Origin: Acinetobacter pittii ATCC 19004 = CIP 70.29
GTDB lineage: Bacteria; Pseudomonadota; Gammaproteobacteria; Pseudomonadales; Moraxellaceae
Assembly (NCBI RefSeq): GCF_000369045.1
Contig: NZ_KB849796.1
Location: 319,529-383,528 of the forward strand
Length of the DNA stretch: 64,000 nt
Direction: 5' to 3'
This document shows positions 45,449 to 54,675 of the stretch, piece after piece. Under the pieces are notes generated by a model, which saw only the letters and a list, made by a program, of their open reading frames with translations, did not search any database and had not been told where the DNA came from. The translations under genes were made by a program, and so were the position numbers. Each line of letters opens with the position of its first letter. Positions within the stretch are counted from its first letter, which is position 1.

Positions 45449-45913
45449 TTATGGTGCATTAGAATTTCGTATTTCTAGAATCTCATTGCAATCTTTAGCA
45501 TTAGAATAAGCGAAAATTCGTTTGTCTTGATTTTCTAATAAAAGAGCATCTTTATTTGCACCAAAAGCATTTTTAGAGATATCACACTTATAAGAAGTCA
45601 ATCTAAAATTGCTTAAATTTTCACATTTAGGTTCAGCATTAGCTTCATCAAAACCATACCAATCTGTAATATTTTTATTTAAACATGAAATTTGATTTTC
45701 TTGAACATCATTTTTTGTATCGACCACCTTATCTGCAATTACTTTTGGTTCACTTACTGGTAAAGCCTCACTTATAGCTGGAGATTGTTGCTCATACACT
45801 TCTGTATGTATTACTTTCGATTCGTTATTTAAGCTAGTTGGTGTTTTCTCTTGGTCTTTATTACTACATGCAAATAAAGCACCTATAAAAATTAAGATAT
45901 AAATATTCTTCAT
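45449..45913 (-). CDS. Lipoprotein, candidate T6SS immunity protein
   Basis: A 154-residue exported lipoprotein. The signal MKNIYILIFIGALFAC has a lipobox (LFAC) with Cys 16. A low-complexity acidic linker follows (residues 17-70). A folded C-terminal part has four cysteines (SCLNKN, PKCENL, YKCDIS, KDCNEI) that could make two disulfides. It starts 11 bp after the effector stop on the same strand and is the last gene of the vgrG operon. A periplasm-facing lipoprotein directly after a cell-wall-degrading effector is a common arrangement for immunity proteins. No homologous family is recognised. Confidence 0.72.
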   Translation of the reverse strand: MKNIYILIFIGALFACSNKDQEKTPTSLNNESKVIHTEVYEQQSPAISEALPVSEPKVIADKVVDTKNDVQENQISCLNKNITDWYGFDEANAEPKCENLSNFRLTSYKCDISKNAFGANKDALLLENQDKRIFAYSNAKDCNEILEIRNSNAP

Positions 45914-45923
45914 GATTTAATGC

Positions 45924-48314
45924 TCATAATGATGCGCTATCTAAAAATGGTGTAGGATCAATTAAATCCGACCGCCGCTTATAAACACTTGTACCGTTTA
46001 AAGTGCCTTTATTATTTGGATTTGAGTACATTTCCAAATGCAACATCATACTTGGAATACCTTTAGTTGTTAAGCTACCTACATAAGCTATTACTTGACC
46101 CTTTACAACTTTATCTCCAGCTTTTACTAAAGCTTTACCCTTTCTAACTTCCCCATAACGAATGATATGTTTTGGATGAACAATTTCAATAGCATCTGTA
46201 TTATCATAAAAATAATAAACATTTCTTACTACACCATCAGCCATCGCTCTAATTTCAGTTCCTGCTGGTGCATACAGATCACAACCTGCATGTTTACGTT
46301 TTCCACCACTACGATTAGAACCAAATCGAGCAAATCCATTTTTATATGAATTTGTCCGTGCCTTTAAAGGGAATAAATATGAGCCATCATCTTTTGGCTT
46401 ATCTATTCTTAACTCAATAACTGGCATAGGATTCTTCAATACAGCGGTATAAAGTACTTGTTCTTTACTCTCAACATCTACAACAATTTCAATTTTCTTC
46501 CCTTCTTCGCCCCGATGTTTTTTTAATCCAATCCCATCCTGTCCAGTATAATGTGTTCTTTTTGCACCATTATATTTAATTGAATAAGCTAGATTTTCTT
46601 CCTTACCTGTCTCTTTATTTATTGTTTTAATAGTAAAAGCGACATCACTACCATATTGTTTAGTTAAAGGATTACCATTTTTCTCTGTATGAACATTCTC
46701 TGTTTTTCCTAATGAAGGAATAAAATCAATTAAGTAATTAACAAAGCTCTCTTCTTTCTTAGATGACGTTTCTTTCGCTGGGGTTGCTTTTGCTGGTACT
46801 GTCTTACTAGGAGGATTTGGAGCTACTCGAGGCATCTGTATTGTTGTAGCCGCAGAATTTAAGTTGACATTAATTACGGAAATACTTGGATCATTTCTTA
46901 ATGTCAAAACAGGTTTCTTATTTGAAAGTAGCAATTTATAAACAAATGCATTCAACATTTTTAATTGAATAAAGCCATTATTATCCGTTGTTTTCTCTAT
47001 TTCTCTACCTCTATATGAAACAAAAAACTTAGTACTTTTTAAAATTTTACCTTTACTATCATGTACCTTCAATTTCACACTGACTAGCCCTAATGGGACT
47101 GATATACAGCTATTTTCCATTCCTTTAGTTACGGATATTGTTTTTATTTTTTGGTAACCTTTACTTCCATTTACCAATATGTCTAAATTTTCACCTTCTT
47201 CTGCAATTATACCAGTTTTTATTCCTGAACTATCAGAAGTATGCTCTTTGATCTTACCTTTATATCTTACAAAAAACCTCATATTCGTTATTTTTCTATT
47301 TGTGTCACTTTCTATTATGGCTATATCAAATTTTATATCTTTAGAAGTATTTGTTTTCACCTCACCTTTCTTCGAATCAACAGTTTTCTGTTCAACAACA
47401 ACTTTTTCTTGTTTTGGCTCTGGTTCAGCAGGTTTTTGTAAAACAGATTGAATTTTAATATCTTCACTTACACTTAATTCAATAGATTGTTTTTTATCAG
47501 AGGCTTGTGTAATAACAGCTGATTGTTTTCCATCTGCCTTAATTATAATTTTACTGCCTGGATGTCTAATAATAACAGGTAATAGTCCTTGCTCATCTGA
47601 CTCTGCATTTACAATAAACTTTGATTGTTTAAACTTACCACTATATTCAGACTCAATAGTTACTTTTTTATTTTTTGCTATTTGTCCAATTTGGTTCTTT
47701 AATTTTATATATATTTTTCTACTACAACAGCTTTCTAAGTCATAATGGTTAAACATCTCAATATATTTACTAATATGAACATTATTTCCATCTACTTCTT
47801 TATAATTTCCTTTAAAACCTGATATACCTAAAAAAGAACCTAAGCCTCCGTCACCAACTAAATGGGCCCCTGCAATAGCACCCGATTCAGTAATTTCAAT
47901 TCCATTTATTATTTTCCCATAGTATTCATTAAAACTTCTATTTCTTAATCGTTTGCAAAGAAGATCTATCCATTCTCCAATGATTTGAACCTGCTTCGCA
48001 GGAGATTTCAAAAAATCTGATAAAGAATTAACACCATTATGTCCAGTCCAACTCCCTGTCCAATCGTTTTCTTCAGTTTTATCAGAATTATCTTTCCAAT
48101 GCTTATAATAACCAAGATCGATAAGTGCAGCTTCCCCAAACTGGAAAAAACCAATATAACCCAGAGAATTTTTATTTTGGCTTGATCTAATGTTTACTGG
48201 TGCCGTTAAGGGTAAACTTAAATCTGATGAAGATTCCATTCTTGAAACGGCACAAATAAATCCATATCGCGTTAATGGATATGACTTTTGATTTATAGAT
48301 TTACCATTTTTCAT
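45924..48314 (-). CDS. T6SS cell-wall effector: lysozyme-like plus M23 domains
   Basis: A 796-residue protein encoded behind vgrG. Residues about 15-180 look like a lysozyme/transglycosylase domain: SRMESSSDL with a likely catalytic Glu, GYIGFFQFGEAALIDLGYY, and ITESGAIAGAHLVGDGGLGSFL. Residues about 200-640 hold four beta-rich repeats of transthyretin/carboxypeptidase-regulatory type. They have the recurring pattern of a charged strand, YKGK/YRGRE/YNGAK, then T-D-x-x-G or TGQDG. A Pro/Lys/Thr linker interrupts them. Residues about 670-790 are an M23 domain: HAGCDLYAPAGTEIRA (H and D ligands) and MLHLEMY (H ligand). No signal peptide, as expected for T6SS cargo. Its start overlaps the preceding gene by ATGA. 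It resembles in layout the bifunctional Acinetobacter effector Tse4, but identity was not tested. Confidence 0.82.
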   Translation of the reverse strand: MKNGKSINQKSYPLTRYGFICAVSRMESSSDLSLPLTAPVNIRSSQNKNSLGYIGFFQFGEAALIDLGYYKHWKDNSDKTEENDWTGSWTGHNGVNSLSDFLKSPAKQVQIIGEWIDLLCKRLRNRSFNEYYGKIINGIEITESGAIAGAHLVGDGGLGSFLGISGFKGNYKEVDGNNVHISKYIEMFNHYDLESCCSRKIYIKLKNQIGQIAKNKKVTIESEYSGKFKQSKFIVNAESDEQGLLPVIIRHPGSKIIIKADGKQSAVITQASDKKQSIELSVSEDIKIQSVLQKPAEPEPKQEKVVVEQKTVDSKKGEVKTNTSKDIKFDIAIIESDTNRKITNMRFFVRYKGKIKEHTSDSSGIKTGIIAEEGENLDILVNGSKGYQKIKTISVTKGMENSCISVPLGLVSVKLKVHDSKGKILKSTKFFVSYRGREIEKTTDNNGFIQLKMLNAFVYKLLLSNKKPVLTLRNDPSISVINVNLNSAATTIQMPRVAPNPPSKTVPAKATPAKETSSKKEESFVNYLIDFIPSLGKTENVHTEKNGNPLTKQYGSDVAFTIKTINKETGKEENLAYSIKYNGAKRTHYTGQDGIGLKKHRGEEGKKIEIVVDVESKEQVLYTAVLKNPMPVIELRIDKPKDDGSYLFPLKARTNSYKNGFARFGSNRSGGKRKHAGCDLYAPAGTEIRAMADGVVRNVYYFYDNTDAIEIVHPKHIIRYGEVRKGKALVKAGDKVVKGQVIAYVGSLTTKGIPSMMLHLEMYSNPNNKGTLNGTSVYKRRSDLIDPTPFLDSASL

Positions 48315-48847
48315 TTATTTAAGTCCTCAAAACTAAATCGTTTAATATCAATTTTTTTATTATTGATATATGAACTTAAAATAGGTTTCATTTTCTCAAA
48401 ATTTCCCAATCCAGGGCAACTTAACTCAACACCATTTTTATTCGCTTTTTTTGTTGGAAAAAACTTATCTTCAAATATATCATAGCGACCTAAATTTCTA
48501 AAATATGAGAAATAATTACCATTAGTATCACTAATGATATTTATATCACTATGATCATTTTTTAGATAAGCATAATAAACTTGGTATTTATTTTTATTCA
48601 CTTCAATAACTTGACATTCCCCTGTTGACATCCATTGAGGATCTTTTGGGTTTAAGCCAATAGTCTTTACAAGCTTTGCTTTATTGTTATCTTCCCAAAT
48701 TTGTTTACATGGGACATTAACTTTATCAATTTTGATACTTTCATTCTTATTTTTGAAGCTATCCCAAATTTTTTCACAAGCATTTTCTTCAGCAAAAGCT
48801 TGTATTGAGATAAATGTGCTCAGTAGCAATATTAGACTGCGTTTCAT
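48311..48847 (-). CDS. Exported protein coupled to the effector; candidate immunity protein
   Basis: A 178-residue protein with a signal peptide (MKRSLILLLSTFISIQAFA). The mature part has four cysteines (ENACEKIW, VPCKQIW, GECQVIE, LSCPGLG) and is Lys/Asn-rich. No family is recognised. It starts four bases after vgrG, with GGAG inside the vgrG end, and its stop overlaps the effector start (ATGA). It therefore lies between spike and toxin and is translated in step with the toxin. A periplasmic location suits immunity to a peptidoglycan hydrolase. A chaperone role is less likely because of the signal peptide. Confidence 0.75.
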   Translation of the reverse strand: MKRSLILLLSTFISIQAFAEENACEKIWDSFKNKNESIKIDKVNVPCKQIWEDNNKAKLVKTIGLNPKDPQWMSTGECQVIEVNKNKYQVYYAYLKNDHSDINIISDTNGNYFSYFRNLGRYDIFEDKFFPTKKANKNGVELSCPGLGNFEKMKPILSSYINNKKIDIKRFSFEDLNK

Positions 48848-48850
48848 CTC

Positions 48851-51800
48851 TTAAACTCCAAATTTATTAAAATCATCTTCTAGATCATCTTTATATTCAT
48901 CATCTAGCTCTTCTGCAAGCTGGCTCTGAATTCCATCATCTACAAAATCCCCAGTATCATGATCATAAATATCTTCATTTAATTCCTTCGTAGGTATAAT
49001 ACTTTTATTGTCATTATTGCTAATAAATTGAATTTCAATAGTATCTGATGAATCACTAAATATTCTTGGTGTTCGGCCCATTTCATCTAACATTCCAATA
49101 TATTCTGTATTCTTTGTTTTATTGATAACTTTAAATCTAATTTCCTCTTTCAAATTTTCTAAATTGAAAATATCACTAAAATCAAATCTTCGACTAAAAA
49201 TTCCACTCTCAGGCATTTTAGGCAACTCAGCATTTACTGTTGCCCCACTCGTAAACAAATGCTGCCCAGCTTTACTTTCAAACTTGCCACCTGTTGTTGA
49301 AAATACGCCATCTGCATTAATTTTGAGCTGAGATCCACCCGCTGTTAAAACAATTTCTTTTGGGCTCGTAAGCTCGATTTTTTCTTCCGTAGAAATGAGC
49401 TTAATGACCTTTTTAGCAATTGCTTCAATGGCATCGTCTTGTGCTTGTAGTTCGAGCTTTCCTTTTGCTGCATAAGCACGGAAACCCTTTTGAGCGGCAA
49501 ACAAACTGATTTTGTCTTGTGCATGCCCAACGATATTTTTCTGTGCACTTAAGTTAATTGAGCCACTAGCACTTTCTGCGATATCTTGCGAAGCTTGCAA
49601 AATAATATTTTCAGGTGTCGTCAAGGCAATCCCATTTGGCGATGCTAATAACATCAGCGCTTGTCTAAAAATTTTGCCTTGTTCTTGCTGTTTAGTATCG
49701 GAACTACTTTCTAAACCTTGGGTATAACCTTCCATAAAGCCTTGCAAAGAACTTAATGCTTTAGAAGGTGATACTTCCAATTTACTGCCTTTACTAAACG
49801 TTCCACATACACTCATCATGTCAAAGTCTTTAGTCTCAACATTGGCTAAGACTTTTCCGACCTCTTGAATGCTTTCAAATGGATTTTTATGAATGCGGTC
49901 TTTAATGCTGGCAAGTTTACCTTTAACGATGTCGGCACCATGTTCTTCAACGTTTTCGATGAACGCTTTTAAATTTTCTACCGCATCTTTGGCATCGGTA
50001 AAGAAAGCATTAAATTCATCTACAACGCCTTTTGCATTTCCACCTAGTGCACCAATGTCTTGAATAAAGCCGCCACAGTCTTTTAAAGCGTGAATAGGAT
50101 CGTTATTAATGCCTTCTTTAAATAGATTTATCGTACTATTTAATGCCTGTCCTGTGGTTTTTAGCTCAAGCGACTGGATAAATTTAGGTAAGCGATTAAT
50201 CACATTCAAAGCATCAGTTTGTTGCTTAGCTGCAACTTCACTGAGCATTTTCATGCTTTCATAGCCTTGTGAAAGTAAAGATTGTGCTTGTGCAGCCTCT
50301 AAATGATCTGCAATCGCCTGCTCTTGTACATAGGTACTAATGAGCATGCCTTTACCTGCACGTACAGCTCCCCAAGCGTCTGTTCTCAACTCAAAGCCTT
50401 CACCTCGGCCTTGGCTCGTCTCTTGTTCTTTCGGATGGCTTAAATTACCTAAATTCAGCTGTGTTGCTGCATGACTGCTTTGAAGTTGGGTACTAATTTG
50501 TCCCGTTGTGTCATCAAAGCGTAATTGGTTAAAGCCACTACCACTGATTTCCTGACTGCGAATTCCGCTCAGTTTTTTAGTATCAGGAAGCTGCCCTTTT
50601 ACATCGAACTTGGTTGGTGAGCGCTGCGCTTCATGAATGCGCCCAGTCACAAATGGACGGTCAATATTGCCATCAAAGAAGTCAATGACAACCACTTCAC
50701 CAATACGTGGTAAGAAGCGTGCTCCATAGCCTTCGCCTGCCCAAGGAGTCAGTATATCCACCCAAGCTGAGTCGGTATCATTGTCATTGCTCCCTGCGCC
50801 ACCATCGTGCCCATGATCATCACTACGGGTAAATAGAAAACGCACCTTAATGCGCCCCCATTCATCGACATAAATAGTCTCTCCCTCTGGCCCCACGACT
50901 TTGGCTCTTTGCGGGTAAGCAATTGGGCGATGCTGTTCTGGATTATATTCAGGTGCAGTTTTAATTTGACGGCGTATTAGGGTCAGCTCATTACCTTGGC
51001 GCTCAATATCATCATAACCATGTTTATCCCAACGACTTTGGGTTAACAACTGGCTCACTTGCTGATGTAAATCTTTTGGTAAGTTATTTTGGTTATAGAA
51101 ATTTTTAGCAATGATTAAGAACTCTTGATCTGCTCCTTCATGCTGATCAATTTCAGGATGCTCCTGTAAATTAAACCAATAGCCGACTTGACTATCACGG
51201 ACGCTACTATAAGCCTTAAAGTATTTGGCCTGACTCGCATACATGTCAGTGAAGTGCTGATTCAATTTCTCTAGCTGATTACTACTTGAAGCAGTGGCCT
51301 GATCTTCCCCTTTCAAATCTTGCATCCAAGCAGGACTAAGATGCCATGCTTGTTCAAGACTCAAACTCGCTGAATCAAACTGCTCTGAATGTAGGTGTGT
51401 AGTGATAACTGAACCTACACCTTCTTCATGTGCTAGAGCATCAGGTTGCCAACGCTGCACATGTACAGCAGTCGGCTGTAAAGACCGCACTGCAACAAAA
51501 CCTGTAATGCTATCTTGATATTCTGTTGCACTACTTCTGTGATAGCGAATGCTGCGACGTGCTAAAGCTTGGTACTGGCTATTGTCATCAATGAGTCTTA
51601 GTTTTTGAGGTTGTATAGGTGCAGTAAAGTGAGGAACAAAAAGCTCTGCTTCATCAATTACCCAACTAACGCCTTCACTTCGCCACAAGCGTGTAAGAAA
51701 GTCATAATCAGACTCATTGTGCTGCATGATAAATGGGCGAATATCATAACTCTGGCTTAACCCACTGAGGTCGAGACTTAAACTTGTAGCAAATAGCTGA

Positions 51801-52234
51801 CTTTTTTCTTGCCACTCTTTAAATAAAACTTCCGTGACTTCAATAATACTTTTATTCATGAAAACACGGCTATTACGGCGCTTGTGCCATAAGTTTGTCG
51901 CGTCTTTTAAGGTGAGTTTATAAAGCGTTAAAGCACCGTCACTCTGACCATAACTCGCTTCTGTCACAATTCCTGTAGTTCGAAATAATTGTCCAGAATC
52001 AGTGACCTGATCAACGGCAACTTGCACACCTATAAACTGCTTCAATGCAATTTGGGCACTCGTTGAAAGGCAGATCAACTCAGCTTCCAATCCCCCATTT
52101 AGCTGATGTTGGCCTTCTATACGTTGTAAAAAAACTTGGCTATTGAGTAGTTCATTAGAAAATTGCACATGGACGGCACGTTTCTGCGCACTTAACCCTA
52201 TTTTTTCCAAAACATTAAAGATATTAAAAAGCAT
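48851..52234 (-). CDS. vgrG: Type VI secretion spike protein VgrG
   Basis: The trimeric tip of the T6SS needle; 1127 residues. The N-terminal gp27-like part spans about residues 1-430. A gp5-type OB fold follows (IYVDEWGRIKVRFLF, GYGARFLPRIGEVVVIDFFDGNIDRPFVTGR). A helical insert spans about residues 610-850, and then the DUF2345 beta-helix (SPNGIALTTPENIILQAS...LELQAQD...KIELTSPKEIVLTAGGSQLKINADGV). The last 120 residues extend past DUF2345 with FSRRFDFSDIF, a GMLDEMGRTPRIFS strand typical of cargo-docking transthyretin-like tails, and an acidic end. It heads a minus-strand operon with effector and immunity candidates. No other T6SS structural genes are in the window, so it is an orphan vgrG island. 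Confidence 0.95.
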   Translation of the reverse strand: MLFNIFNVLEKIGLSAQKRAVHVQFSNELLNSQVFLQRIEGQHQLNGGLEAELICLSTSAQIALKQFIGVQVAVDQVTDSGQLFRTTGIVTEASYGQSDGALTLYKLTLKDATNLWHKRRNSRVFMNKSIIEVTEVLFKEWQEKSQLFATSLSLDLSGLSQSYDIRPFIMQHNESDYDFLTRLWRSEGVSWVIDEAELFVPHFTAPIQPQKLRLIDDNSQYQALARRSIRYHRSSATEYQDSITGFVAVRSLQPTAVHVQRWQPDALAHEEGVGSVITTHLHSEQFDSASLSLEQAWHLSPAWMQDLKGEDQATASSSNQLEKLNQHFTDMYASQAKYFKAYSSVRDSQVGYWFNLQEHPEIDQHEGADQEFLIIAKNFYNQNNLPKDLHQQVSQLLTQSRWDKHGYDDIERQGNELTLIRRQIKTAPEYNPEQHRPIAYPQRAKVVGPEGETIYVDEWGRIKVRFLFTRSDDHGHDGGAGSNDNDTDSAWVDILTPWAGEGYGARFLPRIGEVVVIDFFDGNIDRPFVTGRIHEAQRSPTKFDVKGQLPDTKKLSGIRSQEISGSGFNQLRFDDTTGQISTQLQSSHAATQLNLGNLSHPKEQETSQGRGEGFELRTDAWGAVRAGKGMLISTYVQEQAIADHLEAAQAQSLLSQGYESMKMLSEVAAKQQTDALNVINRLPKFIQSLELKTTGQALNSTINLFKEGINNDPIHALKDCGGFIQDIGALGGNAKGVVDEFNAFFTDAKDAVENLKAFIENVEEHGADIVKGKLASIKDRIHKNPFESIQEVGKVLANVETKDFDMMSVCGTFSKGSKLEVSPSKALSSLQGFMEGYTQGLESSSDTKQQEQGKIFRQALMLLASPNGIALTTPENIILQASQDIAESASGSINLSAQKNIVGHAQDKISLFAAQKGFRAYAAKGKLELQAQDDAIEAIAKKVIKLISTEEKIELTSPKEIVLTAGGSQLKINADGVFSTTGGKFESKAGQHLFTSGATVNAELPKMPESGIFSRRFDFSDIFNLENLKEEIRFKVINKTKNTEYIGMLDEMGRTPRIFSDSSDTIEIQFISNNDNKSIIPTKELNEDIYDHDTGDFVDDGIQSQLAEELDDEYKDDLEDDFNKFGV

Positions 52235-52356
52235 TTTTTATAATCATAAGGATATATAAACGGCTGCACTTTATAAAAAACAGAACTATCTGTCTACATG
52301 ATTATGCTTTTTTTTAATTCGTTTTTTTATATTTTGACCTATTCCCAAGCAATAAA

Positions 52357-52385
52357 AAGCCCAACATAGTGTTGGGCTTTTTTAA
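52357..52385. terminator. Terminator at the right edge of the T6SS island
   Basis: AAGCCCAACA-TAG-TGTTGGGCTT with T- and A-runs. It is located just past the dsbB stop on the minus strand. Confidence 0.9.
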
Positions 52386-52391
52386 AGAGCT

Positions 52392-52913
52392 TTAAGCTCT
52401 TTTTTTGGTTGTCTTAAATACTGGATAAAAACGGAATAACTGCCATAAACAGACCAGTAATAGTAAGAGGAAATAGACCAATGACCAAACTGGTAAAGAT
52501 TGACCTAAAAAGGTCCAATCAATTGCTGCACATTCACCTGAACCCGACAATACTTCTTGTAAAACCGTTTTCATTGGTAAGGCATCAATTAAATAATTTA
52601 AACCCGGGCCACAGCTTGGTACTTGATCTGGTGGTAAATGTTGCAACCAGACATGACGTCCTGCCACACCCACTGACCATAAAATTGCAATGCCTGCTAA
52701 AAATGCATAAAAACGTTTAACAGCATTGGAAACTGGGTTATGCAAAAAGGCTATGAGTGCTACAAGGCCCATCGCCATTAAGCCAACACGTTGAAAAATA
52801 CAGAGCGGACATGGCTCTAAACCTTTTACATGTTCCAGATACAACGCAAAAGACATGCCGACTATACTTGCTAAAACAAGTAGTCCACTCACCAAACGGT
52901 AACTTAATCGCAT
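52392..52913 (-). CDS. dsbB: Disulfide bond formation protein DsbB
   Basis: Inner-membrane quinone reductase that reoxidises DsbA. It is about 173 residues with four membrane helices. Both periplasmic cysteine pairs are present: [12 protein letters not shown] after helix 1, and the separated pair in [12 protein letters not shown] and [15 protein letters not shown] 52913 has CGAGG six bases upstream and is the natural start; the frame is open 37 codons earlier, into gshA. It starts 16 bp after the gshA stop, so the two are cotranscribed. Confidence 0.95.
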   Translation of the reverse strand: MRLSYRLVSGLLVLASIVGMSFALYLEHVKGLEPCPLCIFQRVGLMAMGLVALIAFLHNPVSNAVKRFYAFLAGIAILWSVGVAGRHVWLQHLPPDQVPSCGPGLNYLIDALPMKTVLQEVLSGSGECAAIDWTFLGQSLPVWSLVYFLLLLLVCLWQLFRFYPVFKTTKKRA

Positions 52914-52929
52914 GTAAAACCTCGTTTTA

Positions 52930-54507
52930 TTATCGATATTGTTCAAGATATTGATCAAAACTGATCTTGGTATCTTGCTCAAGTTTTTCTTGCTGCTGTA
53001 AAGATTGCGCAGCCAACTGTTCAAAATGTTTCAAAGTTTCCACACTAAGCTCATGCTGTTCATAACTTTCAGCATGTAACTGAGCCATGTGGCTACCAAA
53101 ACTCCAAGTTCCACCATGCTTTAACGTATCGTTAATGACATGGGCAGATAAAGTTTCATCAACTTCATCAATTCGTGCTTGCATGACCGCCAAAGCTGAA
53201 CCATACAAGTCCGTTGCATAGGTCTGATCGAGTAGCTGTGCACAATCTTGCATTTTTGCAATATATAAACGTGCCCAATCTTCGATGTGATATGACCCTG
53301 TTAAATCTGTAATGGTTGCGTTTGGCGCTCGACCTCGGTTGACCACCTCTGTCTGATTTTTCTCAACCAAGTCTTGTTCAGGACATAACAAGTCTGGGCT
53401 ATCACTTAACAGACAATAAAGTGCTAACACTTCAAGAAAGCCTGCTGTCGTTTCATCAACGCCAATTGCCGAGTATGGATTTACATCTACAGCACGTAAC
53501 TCAACATAGCCCACGCCTCGATTTTTTAAAGCTTGAGACGGTGTTTCACCTGCTTGAGGCACCTGTTTTGGACGTACTAGACTGTAATATTCATTCTCAA
53601 TCTGCAAAACATGATCATTAATTTGCAATGGCTCACCAGATGCATCATTTAACCCTAAACGGCTAAATGGTGGGTAAGGAGAATGAACGGCTTTTTGTAA
53701 ACCATCCAGATAGCCAGACAAATTGTTGTAATGAATACCTAAGCTTTTTTGTGCTGAGTTTTGATAGCCCAATCGCCCCATACGGAGTGCTGTAGCATAC
53801 GGTAAATAGTATGAACCTTTGATTAAAGGCAACAAATGATGTTTGTGTCCGGTCAAGAAACAACGACAGACTGTTGGACTCGCGCCCACCAAGAACATGA
53901 CCAATGGTGTTAAACGAATAAAATTACGAATAAGGCCAAAATAACGATGGCTACGATAATCCTGCAAACTTAATGATTTTAATTGTTCGTCAGTTTCATG
54001 AGCTTGTAGCTCAGCAAAAAGTGTATCTGGGAAAGATAAGTTGTAATGCACACCTGAAATGGTCTGCATACGACGACCATATCGAATTCCTAACCCACGG
54101 CGATATAGTGTTTTAAAACGACCAATATTAGAGGTGCCGTACTGCGCTAGACGAATGCGTTCTTCATTGTCGTCTAACATACATGGCATAGACAGCGGCC
54201 AGAGTTTTTCACCATTTTCTAAATGACGATGCACAACCGCATGAATATCGGTGAGCTCATGTAAAGCTTCTTCAATTGTTGGCTTAGGTGAAGTAATAAA
54301 CTCCATCAACGCTTCTGAATAATCAGTCGTAATTTTTGGATGTGTTAAAGCTGAACCTAATGCTTTCGGATGTAACTCTTGTGATAAGAACCCATTACTT
54401 TGCATACGTAGGCTTTCACGCTCTATTCCACGTAACATGCCTTGTAGTAGCGACGAATCCACCCAAGCAGGAATAACTGATTGAGATGGTGTAGTGGGTT
54501 GACTCAT
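52930..54507 (-). CDS. gshA: Glutamate--cysteine ligase
   Basis: Catalyses the first step of glutathione synthesis. The 525-residue enzyme is of the E. coli (type 1) class: [55 protein letters not shown] at the N-terminus (split here only in reading), [14 protein letters not shown], and [20 protein letters not shown]. Coupling to dsbB links thiol supply with disulfide formation. The start ATG is preceded by GCGAGC. Divergent from the DUF924 gene across 168 bp. Confidence 0.96.
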   Translation of the reverse strand: MSQPTTPSQSVIPAWVDSSLLQGMLRGIERESLRMQSNGFLSQELHPKALGSALTHPKITTDYSEALMEFITSPKPTIEEALHELTDIHAVVHRHLENGEKLWPLSMPCMLDDNEERIRLAQYGTSNIGRFKTLYRRGLGIRYGRRMQTISGVHYNLSFPDTLFAELQAHETDEQLKSLSLQDYRSHRYFGLIRNFIRLTPLVMFLVGASPTVCRCFLTGHKHHLLPLIKGSYYLPYATALRMGRLGYQNSAQKSLGIHYNNLSGYLDGLQKAVHSPYPPFSRLGLNDASGEPLQINDHVLQIENEYYSLVRPKQVPQAGETPSQALKNRGVGYVELRAVDVNPYSAIGVDETTAGFLEVLALYCLLSDSPDLLCPEQDLVEKNQTEVVNRGRAPNATITDLTGSYHIEDWARLYIAKMQDCAQLLDQTYATDLYGSALAVMQARIDEVDETLSAHVINDTLKHGGTWSFGSHMAQLHAESYEQHELSVETLKHFEQLAAQSLQQQEKLEQDTKISFDQYLEQYR

Positions 54508-54675
54508 GCATTTGCTCGCTTATTAAAGATCACTATATACAAAATCGTGAGATGATACGGTTACTTATATAATCACATCATTCCAGTTTGGCAATTTTTA
54601 TCACAATCTTGTTATTTAAGACACGAAAGAATTGTGATTTTATTGAAGAATAATTGCTAAAGAGTTGTCAATATC

